Shown here piece after piece: positions 9,012 to 17,702 of a stretch of DNA of 59,172 bases (its first letter is position 1; every line of letters starts with the position of its first letter). The DNA comes from Caldilineaceae bacterium (lineage in GTDB: Bacteria > Chloroflexota > Anaerolineae > Caldilineales > Caldilineaceae). A program made the position numbers and the translations under genes. The stretch lies in contig JAJEDJ010000021.1 of assembly GCA_022821545.1 (NCBI GenBank), forward strand, positions 1 through 59,172. Direction: 5' to 3'. The notes below the pieces were generated by a model. It worked only from the letters and a program-made list of their open reading frames with translations. It was not told the DNA's origin and made no database searches.

Positions 9012-9917
9012 CTACGCCAGAAGCGCCTCGGCATTGCCGCTGAAGACCTTGCGGAGCACTTCTGCGGGCAGTTCCAGCGTGTTGAGAAGGCTCTGCATGC
9101 GGTCGTCGAAATGGTCGCGGCCGAATAGCAGCCGGTCCTGGAATTCGAGGAAGAATGGCTCGGCGGCCGCCCCGCTCTCCGAGGAAAAAGGCGGTTCTTC
9201 GAGTTGGCTGAAATCACGGGTCAACGCGGTGTACGCGGAGCCGGCGGAGAGGTCGGCGTAGAGGTTTGGATATGTGCGGAAGAGGTGGAAGAGCCGACCT
9301 CCGGGAAGAACCGGGCCTTTCGGATATCCGACCTTGTCGTACTGATCATCGCCGGAGATATGTGCCCAGAACCCCGGCGCGTGGCCGATAAAGACCGTAT
9401 CGGGGCAGGCCCGTAAGGCTCGCTCGAAGGCTTCGATACTCCCTCCATACCACCAGTCCGTGCGGGGGTAGCGCTGGCCGGTTGGAATCGGATAGTCGAG
9501 GTGAAAGGTAACCGGCAATCCCTTTTCGCCGCAGAACCGGAACAGTTGCAAGGCGTCGGGATTGTCATAGAGCATGCGCAGCTTGATTTCGCCGCAGACC
9601 TGAACGCCGTGAATCTCGATTGCCGCCTGGAGCTGATCGATGGCTTCGGGCCGGCGTGGGTCCGGCGCGTACCCAAGTACGAAGCGCTCCGGCGCGGCCT
9701 GTTTGTAGCGGAGGCAAGCTTCAAAAGGGACCGGATAGGCGCTGCCGTCGCCAAAGTGCATGGCAGGGAAATAGCTGGCCGGATTGTACTCGTCCGGCGG
9801 GCATTCCCAGGTCAGCAGCCACGTCTTGTCGATGCCGAAGCTATCCATGTTGGCCAAAAACTTCGGCAGATCATGACCGAGCCAGTCAGGATGATTGTGC
9901 GCGTCGATAATTGTCAT
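9012..9917 (-). CDS. Amidohydrolase-2 family metal-dependent hydrolase
   Basis: This protein of about 301 residues begins with the beta-1 metal motif D-A-H-N-H-P (H-x-H). It has a later His in VTFHLDYP, another in IGHAPGFW, and an Asp/His segment (LLFGRDHFDDR) near the C-terminus, as in the TIM-barrel amidohydrolase-2 (COG2159) family. Members hydrolyse or decarboxylate small carbonyl compounds; the substrate is unknown here. I use the ATG at 9917; a TTG two codons upstream is possible. The upstream neighbour on the same strand is the BrnA-like gene, with a 152-bp gap, so cotranscription is uncertain. Confidence 0.8.
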   Translation of the reverse strand: MTIIDAHNHPDWLGHDLPKFLANMDSFGIDKTWLLTWECPPDEYNPASYFPAMHFGDGSAYPVPFEACLRYKQAAPERFVLGYAPDPRRPEAIDQLQAAIEIHGVQVCGEIKLRMLYDNPDALQLFRFCGEKGLPVTFHLDYPIPTGQRYPRTDWWYGGSIEAFERALRACPDTVFIGHAPGFWAHISGDDQYDKVGYPKGPVLPGGRLFHLFRTYPNLYADLSAGSAYTALTRDFSQLEEPPFSSESGAAAEPFFLEFQDRLLFGRDHFDDRMQSLLNTLELPAEVLRKVFSGNAEALLA

Positions 9918-10069
9918 TGGCAATCTTGCCTGGCGACGGGGCCTTTAGGCAACCTTGATCCTGAGTGATGCCGAAAGTTATGCGGTGGGTAAGAGTTTGA
10001 GTGCGCGTGCCAGAGGAGAAATTGCCTCGTAGTATGATCTCGCGATGTGGCGAGGAAACGCCTTCGACC

Positions 10070-10396
10070 CTAAGTACGCGTGAATGCTCGCCGGAGTTCT
10101 TCGTTTACAACCTCTTCCCAATCGGGCCCGATGTTGCGAATGCGCTCCGCCAGATCAGCGTCCAGAGGAATGGGGAGCATGACTTTAGTAGAGTCGGATT
10201 CCCCCATTTGAGAATGCTGATAACGTTCGACGATATCAGGAATTGCCTCGATGGCAGGCCGGGCCTGCTTGAACCACTCCTCATCCAGTTCAATCGTATC
10301 GGGATCGGCTGCAATTCCAGCGTTGATGGCGGCATCTTCTCCATATTCACCTGCAACCTCTTCAAAGGAGTTACCCTGGGATTTAGCGCTGTTCAT
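10070..10396 (-). CDS. Orphan BrnA-like antitoxin (ribbon-helix-helix)
   Basis: This is a 108-residue acidic protein. Residues about 32-45 (D-P-D-T-I-E-L-D-E-E-W-F) resemble the D-P-D-x-P-x-L-T-D-E-x-F motif of BrnA. The C-terminal segment (V-M-L-P-I-P-L-D-A-D-L-A-E-R-I, then a helix ending N-E-E-L-R-R-A-F) fits the BrnA ribbon-helix-helix domain, which binds the promoter and the BrnT toxin. The ATG is preceded by GGAGAG. BrnA is normally encoded just after BrnT; here the 130 bp upstream and the flanking genes hold no BrnT-like frame. It may be a solitary regulator or the remnant of a toxin-antitoxin pair. Confidence 0.6.
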   Translation of the reverse strand: MNSAKSQGNSFEEVAGEYGEDAAINAGIAADPDTIELDEEWFKQARPAIEAIPDIVERYQHSQMGESDSTKVMLPIPLDADLAERIRNIGPDWEEVVNEELRRAFTRT

Positions 10397-10526
10397 AGTC
10401 TCGTCTCTCCCGAGAGTTGGCTCTGCGGAAGCTGCCCCCTTTTCCTGATTCGGGCAGCCTCACGCGATCTCCTCAAATTCAAAGCAACTGCCCTGGGAGT
10501 GATGGGATAGGGAAGACGCGGCTTGG

Positions 10527-11177
10527 CTACTGCTGAAAGAGTGCGAACATAGTCCCGAAGACCACCGTCACCAGGCAAATTGCCAGGGCCAGCCCGGCCA
10601 CAACAGGGATGACGACCACAACGATTGCCCGCCCCTGCGAAAGCCCGTATTCCACCTTAACGGCGTAGTAGGTGAGCACAAACTGGTAGATGCCCAGGAT
10701 CAGGCTCAGACAGCCCCCAAGCACCGGAATAAAACCGAGAACGGATCCAACGATCATGAGCGGTGCGGAGTAGGTGGCGCTGAGGTAGGCATAACGGCCA
10801 TACTGCCCGCGCCCACCCAGTACAGTAGCGATAAGGTGGTAGACGCCAACTCCAATAAGGAAGAATATCGGCCCAAAGATGATGAGCGCAAAGTTGAAAG
10901 CTGCTCCACCCGACGCCCCTGCCTCCTCAGCCGTCCCGAGTTCGTTCTGAAGGTCGGCAGGAAGCAAGTCCATAATCTGGCCGAACCCGCCCATTGGCGA
11001 CGAGTAAATGGTAGCCTGGAGGGCGCCGAGCAGCGCCGTGATTACGGAGGCCGCAATAATCCACAGGAGAGCGGTAGATAGTGTCGCCGAGGATTTTTCT
11101 CGCTCGGCGGCAAAGACCTCTTCGCCGGGCTTCGTCAGAACGTTTATCCATGTTTGGAGGATCGACTGCAGGTCCAT
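10527..11177 (-). CDS. Yip1-domain membrane protein
   Basis: This is a 216-residue protein with a short N-terminal amphipathic region (I-L-Q-T-W-I-N-V-L-T-K-P-G-E) followed by five hydrophobic segments at about 33-55, 95-115, 125-150, 155-172 and 185-212. The arrangement matches bacterial Yip1 (PF04893) proteins, including the gly-rich loop G-G-R-G-Q-Y before the third helix. Function in bacteria is poorly known. The ATG has an AGGAG site 6 bases upstream. It lies upstream of the BrnA-like gene on the same strand. Confidence 0.75.
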   Translation of the reverse strand: MDLQSILQTWINVLTKPGEEVFAAEREKSSATLSTALLWIIAASVITALLGALQATIYSSPMGGFGQIMDLLPADLQNELGTAEEAGASGGAAFNFALIIFGPIFFLIGVGVYHLIATVLGGRGQYGRYAYLSATYSAPLMIVGSVLGFIPVLGGCLSLILGIYQFVLTYYAVKVEYGLSQGRAIVVVVIPVVAGLALAICLVTVVFGTMFALFQQ

Positions 11178-11584
11178 TGGAATCTCCTATGGTTTCGAGA
11201 CGAACATCGCCTCAAGAGAGGCTCAGCTTTTGGGGCACGGACGCGGCCGACGGCTCCGACGGGTCCTGTGCATATTATGTGGCGTTTCAAGTAGGAGCGC
11301 AAGGAGTGAAGTCGGACGGAAGTTTGCTTCGAGATGCGGCTCGGCTGAAGATACCCAGGTCGCGCATTGCCCGGTCGACGCGATGTTTCGGCTTGTCCCA
11401 ACTATAACCCATGCGCCCTCACAGGCTACTCGATGTGAATTTCGCAGTCTGGTCGGTAGCTTCTCCCACTTCGGATTCCAAAAGGGCAGGAATCGAATGC
11501 CCGAGTCCCGCTTGCGCATGGGCCGAAACTGGGGGATGATTCAGATAGTGTCGGGCACGATGTCTAATGTAAATTGGAGCAAAC
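11178..11584. other. Divergent intergenic region, nothing recognised
   Basis: This 407-bp region lies between the Yip1 gene (minus) and the SRPBCC gene (plus). Short frames on both strands look like chance. I see no tRNA, hairpin-plus-T-run or near-consensus promoter pair. It must contain promoters for both flanking genes. Confidence 0.5.
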
Positions 11585-12391
11585 ATGAGCGTAAGAGTTG
11601 ATCCCTCAGGACGCAGGTGGGTGCGGGGAGAGGTTGAGGCGCCAGGTTCGGTTGACGAACTTTGGCAGGCAATCGGGACCGGTGCCGGACTTTCGTCATG
11701 GTTTACGCGGTCCGAATTTTCGGTGGGCGCCGACGGTCAGCCTACTCAACTGATCTGCCACTTTGGTCCCGGAATTTCGTCGGCGGCGACGTTAACGCGG
11801 TGGGACCCGCCGCGGGGCTTCTCGGTCATAAGCGATGAGTTCATTCAGGGCGGACCGGAGGTAGCAACGGACTGGAACATCGAGGAAAGAGACGGGAAAT
11901 CGTGCCTCTTGAGCGTAGAGCACGGTCTCTTCGTGGACAGCGATGAGTATGACAATCATATCGAAGCTACGGAAGCGGGCTGGCCTGCCTTCTTCCGCAT
12001 CCTGCAGATCTACATGGCCCATCACCGAGGAGAGCCCTGCGCCCTGCTGGAGCTGATGGGCGCGGCCGCGGACGGGGACCGGGCCTGGGAGGACGTTTCC
12101 TCTGCGCTTGGCTTCTCGAACGCGCAGCCGGGCGAGCGCTTTGCCGCGCCGGCCGGCGCCCTGCCTTTTTCCGGTCTGGTCGATACAGTTCCTGGCGAGA
12201 CCGAGGTTATCCTGCACATCGACCAACCGACCTCCGGGGTTGCGCACCTGTTCGTCTGGCCCATCAACGATCAGATCCTGTTGTCGCTCAGGTTCTACTT
12301 GTACGGCGAGGATGCGGCCAAGGTTGTCTCACGCGAAGAACCGCGCTGGCGTTCGTGGATGGAGGGGCAGTTTCCACTTTCCCAGGGCTGA
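11585..12391 (+). CDS. SRPBCC (START-like) domain protein
   Basis: This is a 268-residue protein. The first 145 residues resemble the AHSA1/CalC-type SRPBCC fold: V-E-A-P-G-S-V-D-E-L-W-Q-A-I near the start, then G-L-S-S-W-F, W-D-P-P-R-G and a C-terminal helix beginning at about residue 130 (A-G-W-P-A-F-F-R-I-L). The remaining 120 residues form a second domain of unknown type. The family binds hydrophobic ligands or acts as Hsp90 co-chaperone-like proteins; no ligand can be named. The ATG follows GGAGC. It converges with the VOC-family gene. Confidence 0.7.
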   Translation: MSVRVDPSGRRWVRGEVEAPGSVDELWQAIGTGAGLSSWFTRSEFSVGADGQPTQLICHFGPGISSAATLTRWDPPRGFSVISDEFIQGGPEVATDWNIEERDGKSCLLSVEHGLFVDSDEYDNHIEATEAGWPAFFRILQIYMAHHRGEPCALLELMGAAADGDRAWEDVSSALGFSNAQPGERFAAPAGALPFSGLVDTVPGETEVILHIDQPTSGVAHLFVWPINDQILLSLRFYLYGEDAAKVVSREEPRWRSWMEGQFPLSQG

Positions 12392-12500
12392 GGGCCAGGG
12401 GCGACCGCGTTTCTCACGTCCGCTTTTTCTCTTCGTAGACAGATGCAGGCAGGCAACCGGCTTGAAGATCCGTTGCCGGGCGCCTGTCTGCCACTCCACT

Positions 12501-12941
12501 TCAGGTGCGGGAAGAAAGGGTCTCTTCGGGGATGCCCCAGATGCGGGGCGAGGCGATTTCAAGACAGTTCTGCGACGGATCGCGGAAATAGATGGAGCGC
12601 CCGCCTCGCAGCTGTATCTCCTTCTCGATTTCCACGCCGTTTTCGACAAGATGCTGCTTCCACTGATCGATTTCGCGGTCCGGCGCAGCGAACGCCAGGT
12701 GTACTTCGCCCTTGGCGCCGTGAGTGGGTGCGTCATTGGGGCCGCCCGCTGTGACGGCGGTCGCTTCGGCGTTGAACAGCAGGATCATGCGGTTGCCGCA
12801 TTTGAGAAAGACGTGCCGCCCTTCCAATTTGGAGTGAAGCGTGAGTCCCAGAATCCCGGTGTAGAACTCTTCGGCCGCGGGCAGATCCAGGACATACAGT
12901 GCTGACTCGAGTACGTCCGCAAGGCTCATTTGGCCACTCAT
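12501..12941 (-). CDS. VOC family protein (glyoxalase/bleomycin-resistance fold)
   Basis: This is a 146-residue single VOC domain made of two beta-alpha-beta-beta-beta modules. A-L-Y-V-L-D-L-P-A-A-E-E-F-Y lies near residue 15, the metal-ligand His in V-H-L-A-F-A near residue 82, and the C-terminal Glu in N-C-L-E-I near residue 130. The position of the first metal His is occupied by another residue, so metal binding may be altered. The ATG at 12941 has a GGAGAGGAA ribosome site; a longer frame (to 12983) lacks one. Substrate unknown; the fold covers glyoxalases, fosfomycin-resistance enzymes and ring-cleaving dioxygenases. Confidence 0.8.
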   Translation of the reverse strand: MSGQMSLADVLESALYVLDLPAAEEFYTGILGLTLHSKLEGRHVFLKCGNRMILLFNAEATAVTAGGPNDAPTHGAKGEVHLAFAAPDREIDQWKQHLVENGVEIEKEIQLRGGRSIYFRDPSQNCLEIASPRIWGIPEETLSSRT

Positions 12942-13049
12942 TGGTGTTCCTCTCCTGTCCGGGATGAAGCGGCGAGCCGGCAAACGTGGTGTATGCGCGA
13001 CATTGGGCGACAGTCCATTGACGGTTCAGACGGACAGTGGCGGTCGGAC

Positions 13050-13886
13050 TCAGGCATACTTGTGGAGTTTCTCTTGCAGGAAGCGTACACAGCCGGGAAC
13101 CTGCTCCGGGGTCAAACTGTGGAGGACGACGGCCCCGCGGTAGCCGCTATCGTGAAGTAGTTGCAGGTAATGGTCATAGTCCAGCAGGCCGGTACCGGCG
13201 GCTTCATGGCCGGCCTCACCGTCGCGGCTGAGGTCTTTGGCGTGGGCCAGGGCAATGTGATCGCCCAGCAGATCGAACGCTTCGTTCAGGACCTCTTGTT
13301 GGCGGTGAATCGTTCCCCTGGGAAAGACATTGGCGCCGTCCATAACGATAACGACTCTGTCGGAGCGCATCGTGTGCAACAGATCGCGCGCCTTCATTGG
13401 TGAACTTACCACATTCGAGACCTCCGGCTCAATGCCGAGACGAACGTTGTGCTCTTCCGCCAGGGCGACGGCCTGTTCCATGGCGGCCAGGAGGTCAGAC
13501 CAGGCTTCTGGCGAGCCGTTCCGCGGATGATCCGCCCACATGTTGTCCGGGTTGCGGGTGCCGGTGCAGACGGTTAGCAAGTCCGTGCCCAGTTCAGCGG
13601 CGTGCGACGCCAACACCCCCAGACGGCGCATACCCTGGCTGCGAGCGGCGGGGTCCGGATGGATCATGTTGTAGGTGGCGGAAAGCGAGACCACCTCGAT
13701 GCCGCGGGCGTCGATCTCGCGGCGCGCCCGTTCACAGGCTGCGGAGTCCAGCCCGTCCGGCATATCTGAAAGACCCATGCAACTTGTGTTGAGCTGGATG
13801 CGGCGGACACCGTGAGCGGCGACCGCGTCCAGAACGCCTGCCAGAGTGGGCGCTTCAAAAGTGCGCGCGAAGATTCCGACTTCCAT
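13050..13886 (-). CDS. Sugar phosphate isomerase/epimerase (xylose isomerase-like TIM barrel)
   Basis: This is a 278-residue AP-endonuclease-2/xylose isomerase-like barrel protein. Metal-site segments are visible: L-G-I-E-P-E-V near residue 150, V-M-D-G-A-N near 180, and A-L-A-H-A-K-D near 212. The family isomerises or epimerises keto sugars and inositol derivatives. Its ATG directly follows the TGA of the Gfo/Idh/MocA gene (TGAATG), so the two are translationally coupled and probably act in one pathway, with NAD-dependent oxidation preceding isomerisation (inference). No transporter for the substrate is adjacent. Confidence 0.8.
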   Translation of the reverse strand: MEVGIFARTFEAPTLAGVLDAVAAHGVRRIQLNTSCMGLSDMPDGLDSAACERARREIDARGIEVVSLSATYNMIHPDPAARSQGMRRLGVLASHAAELGTDLLTVCTGTRNPDNMWADHPRNGSPEAWSDLLAAMEQAVALAEEHNVRLGIEPEVSNVVSSPMKARDLLHTMRSDRVVIVMDGANVFPRGTIHRQQEVLNEAFDLLGDHIALAHAKDLSRDGEAGHEAAGTGLLDYDHYLQLLHDSGYRGAVVLHSLTPEQVPGCVRFLQEKLHKYA

Positions 13887-14972
13887 TCAGACGCCTCCCG
13901 TTACTGATTCGAGCCCAACCCAGCCGCCGCCGCTGCCAGCCGAGCGGGCGATGGCGGCCATTGCCCGCATGGATGCAAGGCCGTCGTGGACACTGGCCCC
14001 CCATTGCGGCTTGCCGTGCAGAATTGTGTCGGCCCAGCCTTCAAGTTGCCGCCGGTAGCCGTGGCCGTCCTGGCCGAGGGGGCGCGTATACAGGTCATCG
14101 CGCGTAGAGAAACACTCGACACTACCGGCCTTATGGTACCACGAGAGGGGCAGGCGGCCGCGGACGCTGCCGTGTTCGCCCTGGATGCGAAAACCCTCTT
14201 CGAAATCCCCGGCCGCGGTGACGGTCAACTCCAGGTTTCCGAGGCTGCCGTCGGCGAAGGCCACATCTACGAACCAGCAGTGCCGGCCGAAGCGCTCCAA
14301 ATGGCGAGAACGCACCTGCACAATTTCGCTCTGAGAAAGGAAGCGGGCCGTGTCTGAGAGATGGCTGCCGTGGGCCAGCATGAGGTAGCGGCGGCGGTCC
14401 GCTTTGGGGTTGCCCGGGGGGCGAAGCACGCTCGCACCGGTCTCGACAAGCGGCTGGAGCGCGTCGGTCATGGTGTAGCGATGGACGGAATCGTAGTACC
14501 AGAACTGGGCTGACATCAGGCCGCCGATCTCTTCCTGAATGAAGCGGCGGGCGTGGATGACGCCCGGGTCGAAGCGGCGATTGTGCCCCACCTGCAGGGT
14601 GAGTCCGGAAGAGGCGACTTCGTCGCGAAGCGTTTCACACGCCTCAACTGTGACGCCCATTGGCTTCTCTACCAGCACGTGTTTGCCGGCTCTCAGCGCC
14701 TGCAGGGCCAGTTCCACGTGGTATTGGTCGGCGACCGCAACGATGACCGCCTCAACCCGTCTATCCGCCAGCATTGCGGCGTAGCGGGTGAAACTGCGCT
14801 GCGGCCGGTGGATTGCAGCCACCCGCGCGAGCAGGTCGGGCGCGGCTTCGCAAAGGCCGTAGAGTTGCGTATTGCGTCCTTTGCGGCAGGCCTCCAGGTG
14901 TGCGATCTGTGAGATTGGCCCTGCCCCGACGACACCGATGCGAAGCAGGCGCAGTTCCTTCTTGATTGGCAT
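13887..14972 (-). CDS. Gfo/Idh/MocA family oxidoreductase
   Basis: This 361-residue protein has an N-terminal Rossmann fold (R-I-G-V-V-G-A-G-P-I-S-Q near residue 11) and the family signature E-K-P-M-G near residue 100, where the Lys is catalytic. A C-terminal alpha/beta substrate domain follows. Members oxidise a sugar or inositol hydroxyl with NAD(P). The stop codon abuts the ATG of the downstream sugar isomerase. A serine hydrolase gene lies 25 bases upstream on the same strand, so a three-gene transcript is plausible. The exact substrate is unknown. Confidence 0.85.
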   Translation of the reverse strand: MPIKKELRLLRIGVVGAGPISQIAHLEACRKGRNTQLYGLCEAAPDLLARVAAIHRPQRSFTRYAAMLADRRVEAVIVAVADQYHVELALQALRAGKHVLVEKPMGVTVEACETLRDEVASSGLTLQVGHNRRFDPGVIHARRFIQEEIGGLMSAQFWYYDSVHRYTMTDALQPLVETGASVLRPPGNPKADRRRYLMLAHGSHLSDTARFLSQSEIVQVRSRHLERFGRHCWFVDVAFADGSLGNLELTVTAAGDFEEGFRIQGEHGSVRGRLPLSWYHKAGSVECFSTRDDLYTRPLGQDGHGYRRQLEGWADTILHGKPQWGASVHDGLASMRAMAAIARSAGSGGGWVGLESVTGGV

Positions 14973-14997
14973 AATCCGGTCCGGCGCGTAGCCCGGT

Positions 14998-16266
14998 TCA
15001 GTCTACGATCGCCTGGTAAGCCGCCACACGGAATTCGCGTGCAACCGGGTAGTAGCCGGCAGGCATGAACTGGGTCATGAATATGCCCAGCATCTCCTCT
15101 TCGGGATCGATCCAGAACTGGGTCGAAGCCGCTCCTCCCCAACCGTAGATGCCGACATTGCCCGGTGTGCTGGTTGCAGGCAGGTCAACCAACACACTCA
15201 CGCCCAGACCAAAACCATAGCCGGCGCGCTCGTCGGCGCCTATCCTGATTGGGACCAGTTTGGACGGCAGATGGTTTGCGCGCATCATCTCGACGGTCTT
15301 GGGGCCAAGCAGCCGCCGGCCGTCGAGGATGCCGCCGTTGAGCAGCATCTGCGAAAAGCGCAGGTAGTCGCCTGTGGTCGAGACGAGACCCCCGCCGCCG
15401 GAGAGAAACGTCGGCGTCTTTGTGAAGCGGCTGTCGCGGGAGGCCTCGAATAGTTCAATCGTTGGCGCTTCGGCGCGGTCCGCTTCATCTGAACTCCCGG
15501 AGGCAGCGTCAGTGTCCGGCCCGGAATCGCTGCTAAAGCTGAATCCGCCGGGCGGGCAGTAGCAGGCCGAAAAGCGGTCCAGTGACGCCGCATCCACCAG
15601 GAATGCCGTTTCATTCATGGCCAGCGGCTTGAAGATCTCTTGCCGGAAGAATTCATCAAGGGGCATTCCGGACAGCGCTTCAACCAGACGGCCCAGGACA
15701 TCGGTCGCATAGCTGTATCGCCAGCGTGTACCGGGATGATAGAGCAACGGCAGTGCTGCCAGTTTTTGTACGAACTTGTCCAGCGACAGCTGTTCGCGGC
15801 TGCCAAAGGACTGGCGATACAGGTTTTCAACGGGTGAATCCTGGTCCCAGCCGTAGCTAAGCCCGGCTGTGTGCAAGAAGAGATCTTTGACTGTCGGGGG
15901 CCGGTGCGGCGGAACCAGGTTGTCGAGATCGCCCGTGCAGACCTGCGCGCCCTCAAACTCCGGCAGGTAATTTGACACAGGGTCGTCCAGGAGAAAGTGA
16001 CCCTCTTCGAACAACATCAGGGCAGCCACCGACGTGATTGGTTTCGTCATCGAGTAGATGCGAAAGATGGTGTCCTCGGTCATGGGCAGGCCGGACTCGA
16101 TTTCCTGGTGGCCGAAGGCGTTGCAGTATACGGTTTCGCCGCGGCGGTAGATGAGGCCCAGCGTCCCGGCCAGAAGACCTCTGGAAACATAACTCTCCAA
16201 TAGCCTGTCCACGCGGGAGAGGCGCTTTAGTGAGAACCCGGCTCGGTGCGTATCGACGGTTGTCAT
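14998..16266 (-). CDS. Serine hydrolase, class C beta-lactamase fold
   Basis: This 422-residue protein has the class C/penicillin-binding fold. The nucleophile motif S-x-x-K is S-M-T-K near residue 72. The second motif is Y-S-Y near residue 183. The H/K-x-G position is represented by Y-G-W-G-G near residue 372. No signal peptide is visible, so it is probably a cytoplasmic esterase or peptidase rather than an antibiotic-resistance enzyme. A Ser/Asp-rich insertion (about residues 243-262) interrupts the fold. The ATG follows AAGGAATC. Upstream on the same strand is an MFS gene; downstream is the Gfo/Idh gene. Confidence 0.82.
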   Translation of the reverse strand: MTTVDTHRAGFSLKRLSRVDRLLESYVSRGLLAGTLGLIYRRGETVYCNAFGHQEIESGLPMTEDTIFRIYSMTKPITSVAALMLFEEGHFLLDDPVSNYLPEFEGAQVCTGDLDNLVPPHRPPTVKDLFLHTAGLSYGWDQDSPVENLYRQSFGSREQLSLDKFVQKLAALPLLYHPGTRWRYSYATDVLGRLVEALSGMPLDEFFRQEIFKPLAMNETAFLVDAASLDRFSACYCPPGGFSFSSDSGPDTDAASGSSDEADRAEAPTIELFEASRDSRFTKTPTFLSGGGGLVSTTGDYLRFSQMLLNGGILDGRRLLGPKTVEMMRANHLPSKLVPIRIGADERAGYGFGLGVSVLVDLPATSTPGNVGIYGWGGAASTQFWIDPEEEMLGIFMTQFMPAGYYPVAREFRVAAYQAIVD

Positions 16267-16351
16267 GGTGATTCCTTCTCTAAAAATGAGGGTTGAATGG
16301 ATCTGCTATTCGAATACCGGAACCATGCCAGGCAATCTGTTTCACTTTCGT

Positions 16352-17569
16352 TCAGTCCGCGGCCGCGGCGGCGCCGGCGACTTCAGTGCGTTCCGGGATT
16401 GGCAGATGGACGAGAGCGGCGAACACCCCCAGGGCGATGCCTGCTATCCAGACAGGTGTGTAAGTGCCTGCAGTGTCGTAGAAGCGTCCTCCTAGCCACA
16501 CGCCGATAAAGGCGCCGATCTGATGGCTGAAAAAGACGATGCCGTATAGTGTGGAAAGGTAGCGCGCGCCAAAGAAAGAGGCGACCGTGCCGCTGGTGAG
16601 TGGCACCGTCGCAAGCCAGAGAAAGCCGATCGCTCCACCGAAAACGAGGGCTGAAGTCTGTGAAACGGGCGCCAACAGGAAGAGAAGGATGACGACGGCC
16701 CGTCCAAAATAGATAAGGCTCAGCATGTTTTTGCGGGAAAAGCGGTCCCCCAGCCAGCCGAAAGTCACCGATCCGAGAATATTGAACGCCCCGATCAAGG
16801 CGAGCGCGCCGGCGGCTACGAATTCGGGCAGTCCTTTGTCGCCCAGGTAGGCGGGCAGATGCGCGCCGATGAAGGCGACGTGAAAGCCGCACACGAAAAA
16901 ACCGGTCGTCAGGAGCAGGTAACCGCGATGGCGCGCGGCCCTTTCCAGAACGCTGCGGAAGGGTTCATCTGCGTGCGGTTCCTGTACGCCCTGCAGCTGT
17001 GTGCCGGGCCGCCGGGGCAATCCGAACGCCATCAGCGCGACGACCGCCGGCACAGCGGCGAGAGCGTAGAGAGCGCGCTGCCAGCCGAGATTTGAAAGGA
17101 GAATCTGGGCCAGGGGCGGGACCACAAACATGCCTGCGGAACCCATGGCAGTGATGAGTCCGAAGACCCGGCTGCGCTGGCCCTCTCCGATCAGCTGGGC
17201 CACGGCGCCCAACACGACGACATAGGAGGTGGCGCCGAGGCCAATCCCGACCAGAAGACCGAAGGAGACGACCAGCCCCATTGTTGTAGTGAGAATAGTG
17301 ACGAGAACGAGGCCGCCGGCATACAGGACCGACCCTGCGATGACGACCTGACGCGGCCCGAAGCGGTCTGAGAGGAGACCTACCAGGGGCAGGCCGACCA
17401 CCAGATTGTTGACGGCGAAAGCGATGCTCAGGTTTTCACGCCCGGTTCCGAGCGTTTCGGTGATTGGCGTGAGAAAAAGGCCAAAACTGGACCGGATTCC
17501 AGAACCGATCATCACAGCCAGCGAGGCGGAGATTATGGCGCCGACAATAAGATTACGATTGCTGCTCAC
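16352..17569 (-). CDS. MFS transporter (oxalate/formate or monocarboxylate-type)
   Basis: This is a 405-residue transporter with about 12 helices. S-G-I-R-S-S-F-G-L-F-L follows helix 1, and G-L-L-S-D-R-F-G-P-R-Q is the loop 2-3 motif. The pattern resembles the monocarboxylate/oxalate-formate branch. The frame stays open to 17866, but the extra N-terminus is not membrane-like and would overlap the SURF1 gene. The GTG at 17569 has an AAGGAC site and puts helix 1 at the expected position. The substrate is not determinable. It follows the cox operon on the same strand with a 133-bp gap. Confidence 0.83.
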   Translation of the reverse strand: MSSNRNLIVGAIISASLAVMIGSGIRSSFGLFLTPITETLGTGRENLSIAFAVNNLVVGLPLVGLLSDRFGPRQVVIAGSVLYAGGLVLVTILTTTMGLVVSFGLLVGIGLGATSYVVVLGAVAQLIGEGQRSRVFGLITAMGSAGMFVVPPLAQILLSNLGWQRALYALAAVPAVVALMAFGLPRRPGTQLQGVQEPHADEPFRSVLERAARHRGYLLLTTGFFVCGFHVAFIGAHLPAYLGDKGLPEFVAAGALALIGAFNILGSVTFGWLGDRFSRKNMLSLIYFGRAVVILLFLLAPVSQTSALVFGGAIGFLWLATVPLTSGTVASFFGARYLSTLYGIVFFSHQIGAFIGVWLGGRFYDTAGTYTPVWIAGIALGVFAALVHLPIPERTEVAGAAAAAD

Positions 17570-17702
17570 ACGAAACTGTCCTTGCAGTAGAAAACGCAAA
17601 TGGGGAACTGATTCAGGCTTGCAGTCAGTCAGCCGCGGCTTGCCTGGTGTCGAATAGCCCGCCTGCCCTCTTCCAGCACCGACAAGACAGGCGTAAGGAA
17701 GC

